From Rhodobacterales bacterium HKCCA1288 (GTDB taxonomy: Bacteria; Pseudomonadota; Alphaproteobacteria; Rhodobacterales; Rhodobacteraceae): a stretch of 64,000 bases of DNA. The notes beneath the pieces are model-generated. The model made no database searches. It saw nothing but the letters and a program-made list of their open reading frames with translations, and had not been told where the DNA came from. Position numbers and translations under genes: made by a program. This document shows, one piece after another, positions 15,980 through 25,133 of the stretch. The stretch lies in the NCBI GenBank assembly GCA_015693905.1, contig CP065161.1:868001-932000 (forward strand), in the 5' to 3' direction. Numbering within the stretch: the first letter of the stretch is position 1; the number at the start of each line of letters is the position of its first letter.

Positions 15980-18900
15980 CTATGAGATGCCTTTGAATAT
16001 GACAATGGCAGACACCTCCTCCGCCATCAGGCTCCAAGCCGCGGCTCTTGGGCCACCGCGCCGTTCTGGTTGCTGGCCTGGCCCTTTAATGATCAAATTA
16101 TTGGTAAGGAACGTCAGGTCATCTTCGGCAATCACTTGGCCGATGATCACCACCAGATCACTCTGCGCATATGTGCCACCGCCTGCATCACGGTCGATTG
16201 ATATGGTGGTGTTTCCTGCGCTTGATGTGAAGGTCAGATAATCCCCGATATTGCTGGCATTTTGGTTGCCATCAAGCAGCCCCGAGATGTCAAGGCGATC
16301 ATCCGCGCCAAAGCCTGTGATCGTATCAAGACCATTGCCGCCCCTATTGTCATCCACGACAACTTGGAAAGAGACAACATCAGCGCCACCATCGCTGAGA
16401 TTGATTGCATCATTTCCAGCACCGCCCTGAACTGTGTCATCCCCCAGACCACCGATGAGGCTATCATTGCCATCGCCGCCATCAAGCGTGTCATTGCCCA
16501 AGCCGCCATCAATCGTGTCGCGGTCAATATTGCCAAACAGGCTGTCATTGCCTGCACCGCCCACAAGGCTGTCATTGCCCGCACCGCCGTCAACGATATC
16601 GTTGCCCTCTGCGCCCGTGACAGTGTCATTGCCGATGCCCAAGATAATGCGCTCAATCTCGGTGAAGCTGGCGGTGGGTGTCCCTGCCCGCGCACTGGTG
16701 ATGTTACCCGCTTCGCTGCCTGTCATGGTGATCGTGACATTCGCCGCAGCTGCATCAAGATCAAGCGTGTCCCCATTGACCTCGTCCGCTTCGCCGCCCG
16801 AAATCGTGTTATCGGTGCCAAAGTTGATACTGAGCACAAAACGATCATCGCCCGCGCCGCCCAGCAATTGATCGGTGCCGTCCCCTGCGTTCAAAACATC
16901 ATTGCCTGCCCCGCCAGATAGGGTGTCATTGCCCGCCCCACCCGTTAGGGCATCGTTGCCTTGCCCCCCGTCTAGGCTGTCATTGTCATCACCCCCTTGC
17001 AGGTTATCATTGCCCACCCCGCCAAGCAGCGTGTCATTCCCCGCAGCGCCGCTGATAAAATCATCGCCCGCACCGCCATCAATATTTTCAGAACCCGTAT
17101 TGCCGTTTGCCGTGTCGTTGCCGCCCCCAAGGAGAATGCGTTCTACCTCGGAAAAGGCCAATGTATCCCCGCCCGCAGCAGCCGAACCTGTTTCAGACCC
17201 ACCAAAGCTGAGTGTGATTGCGCCTGTCACTGCCGACATATCAAGCGTGTCACCGCTCGTCTCGACCGCCTCACCGCCCAAAATACTGTCATTGCCAAAG
17301 CCATCTGTGACAACAAAGAGGTCATCCCCATCGCCGCCCGACACACTGTCATTGCCGATATCTGCAATGATTGTGTCATTATCCGCGCCGCCCGCAATCG
17401 TATCATTGCCAGCACCACCGATAATGCGGTCATTGCCCGCCTCGCCATCAATGAGGTCGTCCCCTAGGCCACCATCAACCGTGTCGCGGCCGCCGCCTGA
17501 GGTGATTTGGTCATTCCCCTCGCCTCCATCAATTGTATCATTCCCGATGGACGAGACGAGCGTATCATTTCCCACACCACCTGAGATCGTGTTCTGCCCA
17601 CCGCCTGCATTGATCGTGTCATCTCCCGCACCGCCATCAATCAGATCATCATCTGAGGCGGCCGTGATTGTGTCATTGCCATCGCCCCCATTGACCGTAT
17701 TATCTCCCAATGCGGCATTGATAAGGTCATCCCCCTCACCCCCCTCAAGACTGTCGGCACCATTGGCAACGATGATCGTATCATTGCCTGTGCCGCCTGA
17801 GATACTGTTGTCGCCAAGCGCGCCTTCGATTGAATCATCGCCCGCACCGCCATCTATCGTGTCATCCCCCACTGAGGTGGTGATGGTATCGTTGCCCGCA
17901 CCGCCAAATATAACGACACTGTCCGTTGGCCCGCTTAGGATGCTGTCATTGCCAGCACCACCATCAAGGGTATCGCGTCCATCCGTCCCAATAATAGTGT
18001 CATTTCCGTCACCACCGCGAATGCTGTCAGCGCCGTCCGTGCCACGGATACTGTCATTGCCTGCGCCCGTATCAATCGTGACGGGGTCGGAGAATATATT
18101 GATCGTCACGGTATCATTGCCAGAGCCTGTGAAAAACGTCTCAATATCGGAAAAGCTCAGCGTATCCGTGCCGTCTGTCAGGCTGCCTGCGGTCGTGCTC
18201 GTGAAGCTGACGGTGATGTCACTGGTGACACCACTGGCATCAAGCATATCGCCCGCGGTCTCGCCCCCAGAACCACCAAATATGCTATCTGCACCAAAGC
18301 CCGTGCTGATGGTGAAAACATCGTCACCATCGCCACCCACTAGACTGTCATTACCCGCTTCCCCCGCAAGCGTGTCATTGCCAGCCTCGCCATCCAAAGT
18401 GTCATTCCCTGCGCCACCGCGCAGCAGGTCATTATCGTCATCGCCCAAGATACTGTCATCGCCGCTGCCGCCCTCAATGGTGTCATTCCCCCCATCCCCA
18501 GAGAGCGTGTCATCGCCCGATGTGCCGAAAATCGTTTGATTGGGGTTAAAAGGCGCCTCTTTGGTTTCGCCTTTTCGGTCGTCAATGATATTTCCCAAAG
18601 CACCCGCCGCTATGATCCCTGAGAGGGCCGATATGGCATTGAGGCTGCCACCGACTGCGCCCTCACCGGTAAAGGCCAATGTCTGTGATGCAAGGATGCT
18701 CTGAAGCGCAGAAAACCGTGGTGTCTCAGCCAAAATCGCGGCCGCAAGATCCGCCCGCCCTCCGAAACTCAACAGCGCCAGATCATCCATAAGGCCCATG
18801 GGGGGCGCGTTTTGCGGCAGGGCTGTTGCGCCACTCACCCCCTCCAACACAAGGACGGCATCCCCCAAAAAGTAATCAGTTAAGATCACTTGCGTGCCAT

Positions 18901-19075
18901 CGGCATAGATCAGGATGAGACTGTCACCATCGCGCAGCGCGACATAGGCCTGCTCAATCACACCGCCTTGCGCATTGACCAAAGTGAATTGGTCAAGCCC
19001 AAAGTAATCTTCCCGCAACAGGCCGATGCTTTGGCCCTGCAACACGGCAATCCGTGCGATTGATGCATCCAACAT
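15980..19075 (-). CDS. Large RTX (hemolysin-type Ca-binding) repeat protein
   Basis: This 1031-residue acidic protein is probably exported by a type I system. The N-terminus (about 1-170) is a non-repeat head with a BapA-prefix-like segment (LRDGDSLILIYADGTQVIL). From about residue 183 to 895 it is nearly all GGxGxDxxx nonapeptides (e.g. GGAGNDTLDGEAGNDTLAG), which form Ca-filled beta-rolls. Three larger modules of about 70 residues interrupt the repeats (about 254-325, 587-655, 746-820). The C-terminus (about 898-995) resembles type I secretion target domains (LDTITGFGADDRLDISGL). The last 35 residues are basic and atypical. No ABC/MFP secretion genes are in the window. It follows the autotransporter in the same direction with a 127-nt gap. 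Confidence 0.9.
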   Translation of the reverse strand: MLDASIARIAVLQGQSIGLLREDYFGLDQFTLVNAQGGVIEQAYVALRDGDSLILIYADGTQVILTDYFLGDAVLVLEGVSGATALPQNAPPMGLMDDLALLSFGGRADLAAAILAETPRFSALQSILASQTLAFTGEGAVGGSLNAISALSGIIAAGALGNIIDDRKGETKEAPFNPNQTIFGTSGDDTLSGDGGNDTIEGGSGDDSILGDDDNDLLRGGAGNDTLDGEAGNDTLAGEAGNDSLVGGDGDDVFTISTGFGADSIFGGSGGETAGDMLDASGVTSDITVSFTSTTAGSLTDGTDTLSFSDIETFFTGSGNDTVTINIFSDPVTIDTGAGNDSIRGTDGADSIRGGDGNDTIIGTDGRDTLDGGAGNDSILSGPTDSVVIFGGAGNDTITTSVGDDTIDGGAGDDSIEGALGDNSISGGTGNDTIIVANGADSLEGGEGDDLINAALGDNTVNGGDGNDTITAASDDDLIDGGAGDDTINAGGGQNTISGGVGNDTLVSSIGNDTIDGGEGNDQITSGGGRDTVDGGLGDDLIDGEAGNDRIIGGAGNDTIAGGADNDTIIADIGNDSVSGGDGDDLFVVTDGFGNDSILGGEAVETSGDTLDMSAVTGAITLSFGGSETGSAAAGGDTLAFSEVERILLGGGNDTANGNTGSENIDGGAGDDFISGAAGNDTLLGGVGNDNLQGGDDNDSLDGGQGNDALTGGAGNDTLSGGAGNDVLNAGDGTDQLLGGAGDDRFVLSINFGTDNTISGGEADEVNGDTLDLDAAAANVTITMTGSEAGNITSARAGTPTASFTEIERIILGIGNDTVTGAEGNDIVDGGAGNDSLVGGAGNDSLFGNIDRDTIDGGLGNDTLDGGDGNDSLIGGLGDDTVQGGAGNDAINLSDGGADVVSFQVVVDDNRGGNGLDTITGFGADDRLDISGLLDGNQNASNIGDYLTFTSSAGNTTISIDRDAGGGTYAQSDLVVIIGQVIAEDDLTFLTNNLIIKGPGQQPERRGGPRAAAWSLMAEEVSAIVIFKGIS

Positions 19076-19171
19076 AGCTGCCCTCCCAATGATTTTGCTT
19101 TGTACTCACATCGGCCAATCAAGGAATGGCGTCCCATTAATACGCAACAGTTTCATAATTTGATGCATGAA

Positions 19172-19195
19172 TTTAATGCCAATGAAGGCATTAAA
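19172..19195. promoter_or_regulatory. Perfect 9-bp inverted repeat between autotransporter and RTX genes
   Basis: TTTAATGCC, a 6-nt spacer, then GGCATTAAA lie 8 nt beyond the autotransporter stop and about 97 nt before the RTX start. No T-run follows, so it is either an operator for the RTX gene or a weak terminator. Confidence 0.4.
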
Positions 19196-19202
19196 ACCCT
19201 AC

Positions 19203-22200
19203 TTAGAACCGCATGCCTAAATTCACGCCAATCCGCCGCGTGTTTGTCTCGCCTTGGCGGGTGGTGCCCGCAGTTAGGCTGAGGGTCGCTGCATTGGGCA
19301 AGGTGATGTCATAGCCCAGACCCAGATCCACGCTTGTGTCCCGCGCGGCATCGCCCTCAATCGTAAAGGGCGTGGAATTGCCAAGGCGGTAGGTGGCCTG
19401 CGCGCCTGCGCCAAAGGATTGGGTCAGCGCAAAATTGGCCGAAAGCGTGCCGATGCCAAGCGCGCGCTCCACCTCCGCGCCAAGGCTCAGCAGGGTTTGG
19501 TTGGTGGTCTCAGCCCCCCGCGTCAGGGCGGCCGTGCCGCCCGTCTCCGCAAAGCTGTCATTTTGCAGCCATTGCTGCGTGATCCGCGCAAAGGGCGTGG
19601 CAGACCAGACCGCCCCCTCAAAGCGCCGTGCGACCTCGCCAAAGCCCGTCAGCATTCGGGTGGAATAGCGCGCCTGCAACGTCTGGTTCAGCGCCCCCAC
19701 CGCCAGTGTGCGGGTCGATTGCACATCGCCCCAAGTGGCGATCAGGCCAAGGTTCACATCCATCTCGCCAAAGCTGCGCGCGGCATAGGTGCCAAGGCTG
19801 AAACTGTCGGTCTTGGACGTGGTGCGCAAGGTGGTGGTGTCGGTGCGGCTTTGCCCAAAGCCGACCATCACCCCGCCTTGCCATGCGCCGAAATCCAGAT
19901 CATGGCCGATCATCACGCCGCCATTGCGCAGATCGGTGGTGATGCCATCGACATCGCGGCTGGCGCCTGTGCCATAGAGATTGGCCCAAAGCGGCGCCGC
20001 GCCACCCGTGCCACGGCTTGACGCGGTCACAATCCCGCCGCCCGCGCCGCCCATCTGGCCCGACAGCGTGTCGACCATCCCCTGACCTTCGCCCAATTGC
20101 CCCGACCCGATCGCAGCCAAACCCGCGCCCGAGAATTGATCCAGCGCATTGCGCGCGGCATCGCCTGAAAGGGTGACAAGGGTGTTATAGGGATCACTGC
20201 CCGAGATCGTGCTGATCCCCCGCGAGGTCTCGCGTTGGTTGCGGGTGCGGGCGATGCTTTCAAAGGAGACATCATTGCGCATCAGCCGCAGGTCCACGAA
20301 ATTCGGCCCATAAATCGCGGTCGGGTCCAAGAAGGTATAATCCGAGGTGACCGTGCCAAATGTGCCGCTGACCGCGCCCGTGGTGGTGACGATCCGCCAT
20401 GTGCGGGAGGGCACATAAGTGCCTGCCTCCCCCACATGGCGCAGCGTTGCGCCATTGATCGTGAAATCGCCCGTGACATTGATCAGATCGGCGCGGGCCG
20501 CATCGCTTGGGTCAACCTCGACCTCCAAGATCGCCCCCGCGTTCAGCGTCACGCTGCTTGTGTTCAAGGTTCCAATGGAATTGCCCGCCGCCAAGCGCCC
20601 GCCCGCGTTGACCGTGACCGCCCCTACCGTGCCCGAACCGCCAAGCGTGCCGCCCGAATTGACCGTGCTGGCCGAGGTGATCGACCCGTTCACCGCCAAG
20701 CGGCCCGCGTTGATGGTCGTCGTGCCTGTGTAGGTGTTGGTGCCCGATAGGGTCAGCGTGCCCGTGCCTTGTTTGGTCAGGTTGCCGTTGCCACCCGAAA
20801 TCACGCCCGAAATCTCGGTATCGGTCGTATCGCCAAGGGTCAGGTGGCCAGCCCCCCCCAATACGCCAATGTCAACATTGCCCGCCCCCGATACATTCCC
20901 AACGGTTTCAGCCCCGTCTATGCGAAAAGTCCCGCCGCTGTTCACGCGCACCAAGACCGTATCGGCAATCGCGTTGCCATTTCGAACCCAAAGATCACCT
21001 TGGTTGATCACAACATCGCCCGTAAAGCTGTTGGTTCCAGTAAGAATAACCCGTCCCGTCCCCGATTTTGTGATGCCGCCTGTTCCAGTGGCAATGTTGC
21101 CATTCAGGGAAAAACGGCTGTTGCCGCTGAAAGACAACGTGTGACCTGCGCCTGAAATGCTACCGTTCAGATCCAGACCGCCTGTGATAAAACTTCCCGT
21201 GTTATTGTTCAGCAGTGTGTCGCCCATAAGGGTGATCGCGCCGCTCAACACATTGTTACCGCTGATGTTGCGCAGCGCGCCGCCACCGCCAACACCTGTG
21301 CCCGATAGGGTGATGTTCTCGGACGTGGTGATGCCGCCTGAGAATTCCAAGCTGGCCCCGCTGGCCACCACCGTGCCGCCCGCCGTTGTGCCAAGGGCCG
21401 CGTTATGGGTTGCGCGCAAAATGCCCGCGTTGATCGTGGTCACGCCCCTACAGGTATTGGCCCCCGAAAGGGTCAATGTGCCGCTGCCTTGTTTGGTCAG
21501 GTTGCCCTCACTACGCGTGCTATCCGAAATCACCCCCGAAAAACTTTGGTCACTGCCATCGCCGAGGGTCAGCGTGCCATTGGCCAGCTCCAACCCGCCC
21601 GCGCCAGAAAGATTGCCGATCGAATTGTTGCCAACCAAATTCAGTTGCGCGCCAGAGGCCACGGTGACAAGCCCTGTCGAGGTAAGATTGCCGCCCGCTA
21701 CGAACTCAACCCTGCCTTCATTGACGGCGAATGTCCCCGAAAGACTGGTGCTGCCCAATAGATCAAGCTGCCCGCCCCCTGTTTTGATCAGCGACCCCGT
21801 GCCAAGTATGATATCGGCTTCGACAATCATCCGGCCCGTTCCGCCGAAGGTGAGGTCGTGATTATTGCCCGTGATGTTATATAGAGCACGGCCGAACGCG
21901 TCTCTGTATTCGCCTGAGAAGATCACCGTGCCCGACGCGACACTCACAATAGACGCGTTCGACCCAAGGGAGATGTTTGAGGCGATGTTGCCACCTATCC
22001 CCGAAAAGCGCAGCGCGCCGCCGCCCCCAACGCCCGTGCCGTTCAGCGTGATCGTGCCTTCCCGCAAAGGCGCGCTTCCGCCCGTTTCGACCTCAAGCGT
22101 TGCGCCATCGGAGACGACCGTATTGCCCGTTATGCCCCCAAGCGCATTGATATTCGTGACGCGCAATGTGCCTGCGGTGATCGTCGTTGCGCCCGTATAG

Positions 22201-23567
22201 GTGTTCGCCCCTGACAGCGTCAGTGTGCCTGTGCCCGCCTGCGTGATCCCGCCTGTGCCAGAAATCACATTGGTCACCGTCAAATCATCGCTGCGGTTAA
22301 AGGTCAGATTGGCGTTATTGACCACATTGCCCGTACCCAAACTGCCCGTTGTGCCGCCATCACCGATTTGCAACGTGCCTGCGTTGATCGTGGTTGCGCT
22401 GCCGCTTAATGTGCCGCTGACAACGACACTGCCCGTTACCGATGTGGCCCCCGCCCCGCCCAAAGTGCCCGCAATCGTGCCACCCGACAGAGTTTTCGTG
22501 CTGCCCGAATTTACCGTTGCGCCCGAATTGATGCTGCCCCCCGACATGGTGAATGTGCCTGCCGTGATCGTGGCGGTATTGCTCACGGAACCGCCGCTGA
22601 GGTTATAAGCCCCCGTAATCGTCAGGTTTTGATTGCCCGCCAATGTGCCAGTGCCACTTTGCGTCAAGCTGGCGATGGTCTGTGTTCTGCTGTTGGAGAA
22701 AGTGCCGGTATCCGAGATCGTGAGTGTGAGACCGCTCCCCAGCGTTCCGGAAAGGGTCCCGCCAGAGACGACGGCACTGGTCGATCCATTCGCTCTCAGT
22801 AACAGGCTTCCGCCGGTCACACGGACTTCCCCGGTAAAGGTATTGTCGAGACCGCTGGTACCACCAATCAGTTGATGGGTGCCGCCGGTCACCGTTATGC
22901 CGCCTGAGCCGGTGATGGCCCCGAAGTATTCGGCGTCAACCCCCGTCCCCGACGTGAGAGTCAGCCTGTGGGTGCCCAACGCGACCGTGCCCAACGCAGG
23001 AATGGCCACCTCAGAAAGTGACCCGATCGTCTCGTCCCCCGCAAGTGTGAGGGTCGCACCTGCCGAAAGTATGACCGTTGCATCATCCCGCAGCGAGGCT
23101 CCATCCACGCGGAGTTCACCGCGGAAGAGGTTGATGCGAGACGACGCGATGGACCCCGTCACGTCCAGCGTGCCCGCGTGGATCTTGGTGACACCCGTAT
23201 AGGTATTCGCGCCCGAAAGCGTCAGCGTGCCGCTGCCGCGCTTGTTGACGTCACCCGCGCCCGATACCACGCCCGATTGCGTGGCGGCATCGGCGCCATT
23301 CACCGTCAGGTCAACACCGCCTGCGGTGTCCACAGTATCGGTGCGGTTTTGTCCGTCGGTATAGGTCACGCTTTGCGCCGCAGCCCCGCCGCCGATCATG
23401 ACCGCCGTGCCAAGGGCGGTGATAAAGACCAGCTCGGTCGCCCGGCCAAGGCGGCAATGTTTGCGCAGGCTGCGTTGGCGGATGCCTGTCTGTTTGGCCA
23501 ATGAAATCGGCGCAGCGCAGACAGCGCGTATTCTGTGTGTCATGCAATCCCAAGCCCGCATCCCCAT
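19203..23567 (-). CDS. Large autotransporter with PATR repeats (type Va)
   Basis: This 1454-residue outer-membrane protein begins with a long (about 64 residues) signal peptide of the extended type: a basic region with KQTGIRQRSLRKHCR, then ELVFITALGTAVMIGGGAAA. The passenger (about 65-1150) is a Gly/Thr/Ser-rich beta-helix with many autotransporter-associated repeats of the form GTLTLSGANTYTG.TTI.AGTL (PF12951 type). The last 270 residues or so form the translocating beta-barrel and end in the consensus aromatic residue (NLGMRF). AGGGG precedes the first ATG; an ATG eight codons later is a weaker alternative. No protease or lipase triad is evident, so an adhesin is most likely. Confidence 0.92.
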   Translation of the reverse strand: MGMRAWDCMTHRIRAVCAAPISLAKQTGIRQRSLRKHCRLGRATELVFITALGTAVMIGGGAAAQSVTYTDGQNRTDTVDTAGGVDLTVNGADAATQSGVVSGAGDVNKRGSGTLTLSGANTYTGVTKIHAGTLDVTGSIASSRINLFRGELRVDGASLRDDATVILSAGATLTLAGDETIGSLSEVAIPALGTVALGTHRLTLTSGTGVDAEYFGAITGSGGITVTGGTHQLIGGTSGLDNTFTGEVRVTGGSLLLRANGSTSAVVSGGTLSGTLGSGLTLTISDTGTFSNSRTQTIASLTQSGTGTLAGNQNLTITGAYNLSGGSVSNTATITAGTFTMSGGSINSGATVNSGSTKTLSGGTIAGTLGGAGATSVTGSVVVSGTLSGSATTINAGTLQIGDGGTTGSLGTGNVVNNANLTFNRSDDLTVTNVISGTGGITQAGTGTLTLSGANTYTGATTITAGTLRVTNINALGGITGNTVVSDGATLEVETGGSAPLREGTITLNGTGVGGGGALRFSGIGGNIASNISLGSNASIVSVASGTVIFSGEYRDAFGRALYNITGNNHDLTFGGTGRMIVEADIILGTGSLIKTGGGQLDLLGSTSLSGTFAVNEGRVEFVAGGNLTSTGLVTVASGAQLNLVGNNSIGNLSGAGGLELANGTLTLGDGSDQSFSGVISDSTRSEGNLTKQGSGTLTLSGANTCRGVTTINAGILRATHNAALGTTAGGTVVASGASLEFSGGITTSENITLSGTGVGGGGALRNISGNNVLSGAITLMGDTLLNNNTGSFITGGLDLNGSISGAGHTLSFSGNSRFSLNGNIATGTGGITKSGTGRVILTGTNSFTGDVVINQGDLWVRNGNAIADTVLVRVNSGGTFRIDGAETVGNVSGAGNVDIGVLGGAGHLTLGDTTDTEISGVISGGNGNLTKQGTGTLTLSGTNTYTGTTTINAGRLAVNGSITSASTVNSGGTLGGSGTVGAVTVNAGGRLAAGNSIGTLNTSSVTLNAGAILEVEVDPSDAARADLINVTGDFTINGATLRHVGEAGTYVPSRTWRIVTTTGAVSGTFGTVTSDYTFLDPTAIYGPNFVDLRLMRNDVSFESIARTRNQRETSRGISTISGSDPYNTLVTLSGDAARNALDQFSGAGLAAIGSGQLGEGQGMVDTLSGQMGGAGGGIVTASSRGTGGAAPLWANLYGTGASRDVDGITTDLRNGGVMIGHDLDFGAWQGGVMVGFGQSRTDTTTLRTTSKTDSFSLGTYAARSFGEMDVNLGLIATWGDVQSTRTLAVGALNQTLQARYSTRMLTGFGEVARRFEGAVWSATPFARITQQWLQNDSFAETGGTAALTRGAETTNQTLLSLGAEVERALGIGTLSANFALTQSFGAGAQATYRLGNSTPFTIEGDAARDTSVDLGLGYDITLPNAATLSLTAGTTRQGETNTRRIGVNLGMRF

Positions 23568-23581
23568 GCACGCTTGCCCCT

Positions 23582-23745
23582 AGATGTAACCCCAAAAAGA
23601 TTTCTGCCCGCGCGGCCAGATTGAGCCTGAGGTGCAGATCGATTTGTATTTTAATTTAATATATAAAATATTATCAATATAATTATTGTTATCTGGGGCA
23701 TATTTCTGAGGGAAGACTGCCCTGGCATGACAAAGGCGCATAGAA
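23582..23745 (-). promoter_or_regulatory. AT-rich upstream region of the autotransporter
   Basis: The non-coding stretch upstream of the autotransporter contains about 55 nt made almost only of A and T (23645-23700), in strong contrast with its surroundings. This is likely a promoter/UP-element or nucleoid-protein binding region. I could not place a convincing -35/-10 pair. Confidence 0.35.
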
Positions 23746-23781
23746 AAACCCCGCCAAGCGTCATGCTGGCGGGGTTGTTTT
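23746..23781 (-). terminator. Terminator of the DmdA-like gene
   Basis: The stem AACCCCGCCA...TGGCGGGGTT is followed on the minus strand by TTTTTC and on the plus strand by GTTTTT, so it may act in both directions. It lies 32 nt after the DmdA-like stop codon. Confidence 0.85.
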
Positions 23782-23812
23782 TGATAGGATCTTGCGAAAG
23801 ACGCGCGGGGCT

Positions 23813-24976
23813 TTATGCGCTGATTGAGGCGGCCTTAGCACCCGCAGCCAATTCTTTGCGGGGATCAAAGAACGGTTTTTCCACAACACGGGCCTGCCGT
23901 GGCCCCTCATGCGTTGTGACCTCTAATTCTGTGCCAAGCTCTGCGGCGGCCAGATCGACCATGGCCAATGCGATATTGGCCTGCAACCGTGGCGAATAGA
24001 CCGCAGAAGTCACTTTGCCCACGGGTTGCCCCTGATGCGACAGCGCCCAGAAACGGGTGTTTGGCGTGGCCAAGGGCGCCCCATCCAAAATCACGCCCAC
24101 CTGACGGCGGGTGATCCCATTGTCACGGATGCGTTGCAGCGCGAATTTTCCGATGAAATCTGCCTCCATCTCGAGATCGACCAAGCGATCAAGGCCCAAT
24201 TCGAACGGGTTGGTCTGGATATCTGCATCCGCGTGATAAGACAGCATCCCCCCTTCAATGCGGCGGATTGTGGAGGTGTGACCTGGCTTCAACCCCATCG
24301 GCAGACCCGTGGCCATGATCCGTTCCCACAGCGCATCGCCATATTCCGAATTGCGTAGATAAATTTCATAGCCAAGCTCGCTTGACCATCCTGTGCGGGA
24401 CACGATCAGGGGGATGCCGTCCAACTCCATCTCACGGAACCAGTAATAGCGCAGATCGGCAATCTCATCGCCAAACAGCGCCTTCATGATCTCGCCCGAT
24501 TTCGGGCCTTGCAGCTGAAGGGGCGACACATCAGGCTCGGTGATGGTGACATCCATCCCCGAATGCACCGCCACGCCCTGCGCCCATAGCAGGATATCGC
24601 TATCGGCAAGCGAGAACCAAAAATGGTTTTCACCAAGGCGCAGAAGGATGGGGTCGTTCAAAATCCCGCCCGAGGCATTGGTCATCAAAACATATTTGCA
24701 CTGGCCCACCGCCATGTTGGACAAATTGCGTGGCGTCAGCATCTGCACGAATGCCGCTGCATCTGGCCCCGTGACCTCAACCTGACGCTCTACCGCCACA
24801 TCGCACAAGATGGCGTCATTGACGAGGTTCCAGAAATTCGCCTCAGGATCGCCGAAATCGCGGGGGATATACATGTGGTTGTAAACCGAAAACCCCTGCG
24901 CGCCCCAGCGCACGGTTGCGTCAAAATAGGGCGATTTGCGAATTTGCGTGCCAAAGCCAAAATCCTGAACCTGCAT
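23813..24976 (-). CDS. DmdA-like / GcvT-family tetrahydrofolate-dependent enzyme
   Basis: This 387-residue protein belongs to the aminomethyltransferase (GcvT) superfamily and resembles dimethylsulfoniopropionate demethylase DmdA. Shared blocks include SVYNHMYIPRDF near the N-terminus, CDVAVERQVEVTGPDA, GGILNDPILLRLGENHFWFSLADSD, EPDVSPLQLQGPKSGEIM, SRTGWSSELGYEIYL and IRRIEGGMLSYHADAD. In place of DmdA's GCPN segment before the RIE motif it has GHTST, so it may be a paralogue with another methylated substrate. GAGGGAGG lies just before the ATG at 24976. An Lrp/AsnC gene lies upstream on the same strand, with an inverted repeat between. A strong terminator follows. The exact substrate is uncertain. 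Confidence 0.75.
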   Translation of the reverse strand: MQVQDFGFGTQIRKSPYFDATVRWGAQGFSVYNHMYIPRDFGDPEANFWNLVNDAILCDVAVERQVEVTGPDAAAFVQMLTPRNLSNMAVGQCKYVLMTNASGGILNDPILLRLGENHFWFSLADSDILLWAQGVAVHSGMDVTITEPDVSPLQLQGPKSGEIMKALFGDEIADLRYYWFREMELDGIPLIVSRTGWSSELGYEIYLRNSEYGDALWERIMATGLPMGLKPGHTSTIRRIEGGMLSYHADADIQTNPFELGLDRLVDLEMEADFIGKFALQRIRDNGITRRQVGVILDGAPLATPNTRFWALSHQGQPVGKVTSAVYSPRLQANIALAMVDLAAAELGTELEVTTHEGPRQARVVEKPFFDPRKELAAGAKAASISA

Positions 24977-25109
24977 CTGTGCCTCCCTCAGATGATATGG
25001 GCGGGGGGATACCCGTCCCTGATCAGCGGGATTTAAGGCAGGATGGTCGCGCGGCGAGACTAAAAATCGGCCCATTCAAAGACCAGTCAGACTGAAAAAA
25101 TCGGCATCG

Positions 25110-25127
25110 CTAGTCTGGCTGGACTAG
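25110..25127. promoter_or_regulatory. Inverted repeat CTAGTC-N6-GACTAG between lrp-like and DmdA-like genes
   Basis: A perfect 6-bp palindrome with a 6-nt spacer lies just past the regulator's stop (25134) and upstream of the DmdA-like start (24976). It is a candidate operator for the neighbouring Lrp/AsnC protein. Half-site-like AGTC/GACT words also occur at 25081-25094. Confidence 0.4.
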
Positions 25128-25133
25128 ACCGGC

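Noticed and set aside
15891-15980. attR copy of the tRNA-Ser 3' end
   Set aside because: I compared the T arm and acceptor sequence by eye and saw no match here.
16434-18539. Long plus-strand frames rich in Ser and Pro
   Set aside because: They are antisense shadows of the repetitive RTX gene, produced by its regular codons.
16434-18540. CRISPR-like regular short repeats
   Set aside because: The repeats are degenerate nonapeptide codons in a continuous reading frame, with no fixed repeat and unique spacers.
20419-23202. Series of plus-strand frames rich in Val and Pro
   Set aside because: Antisense shadows of the autotransporter passenger repeats.
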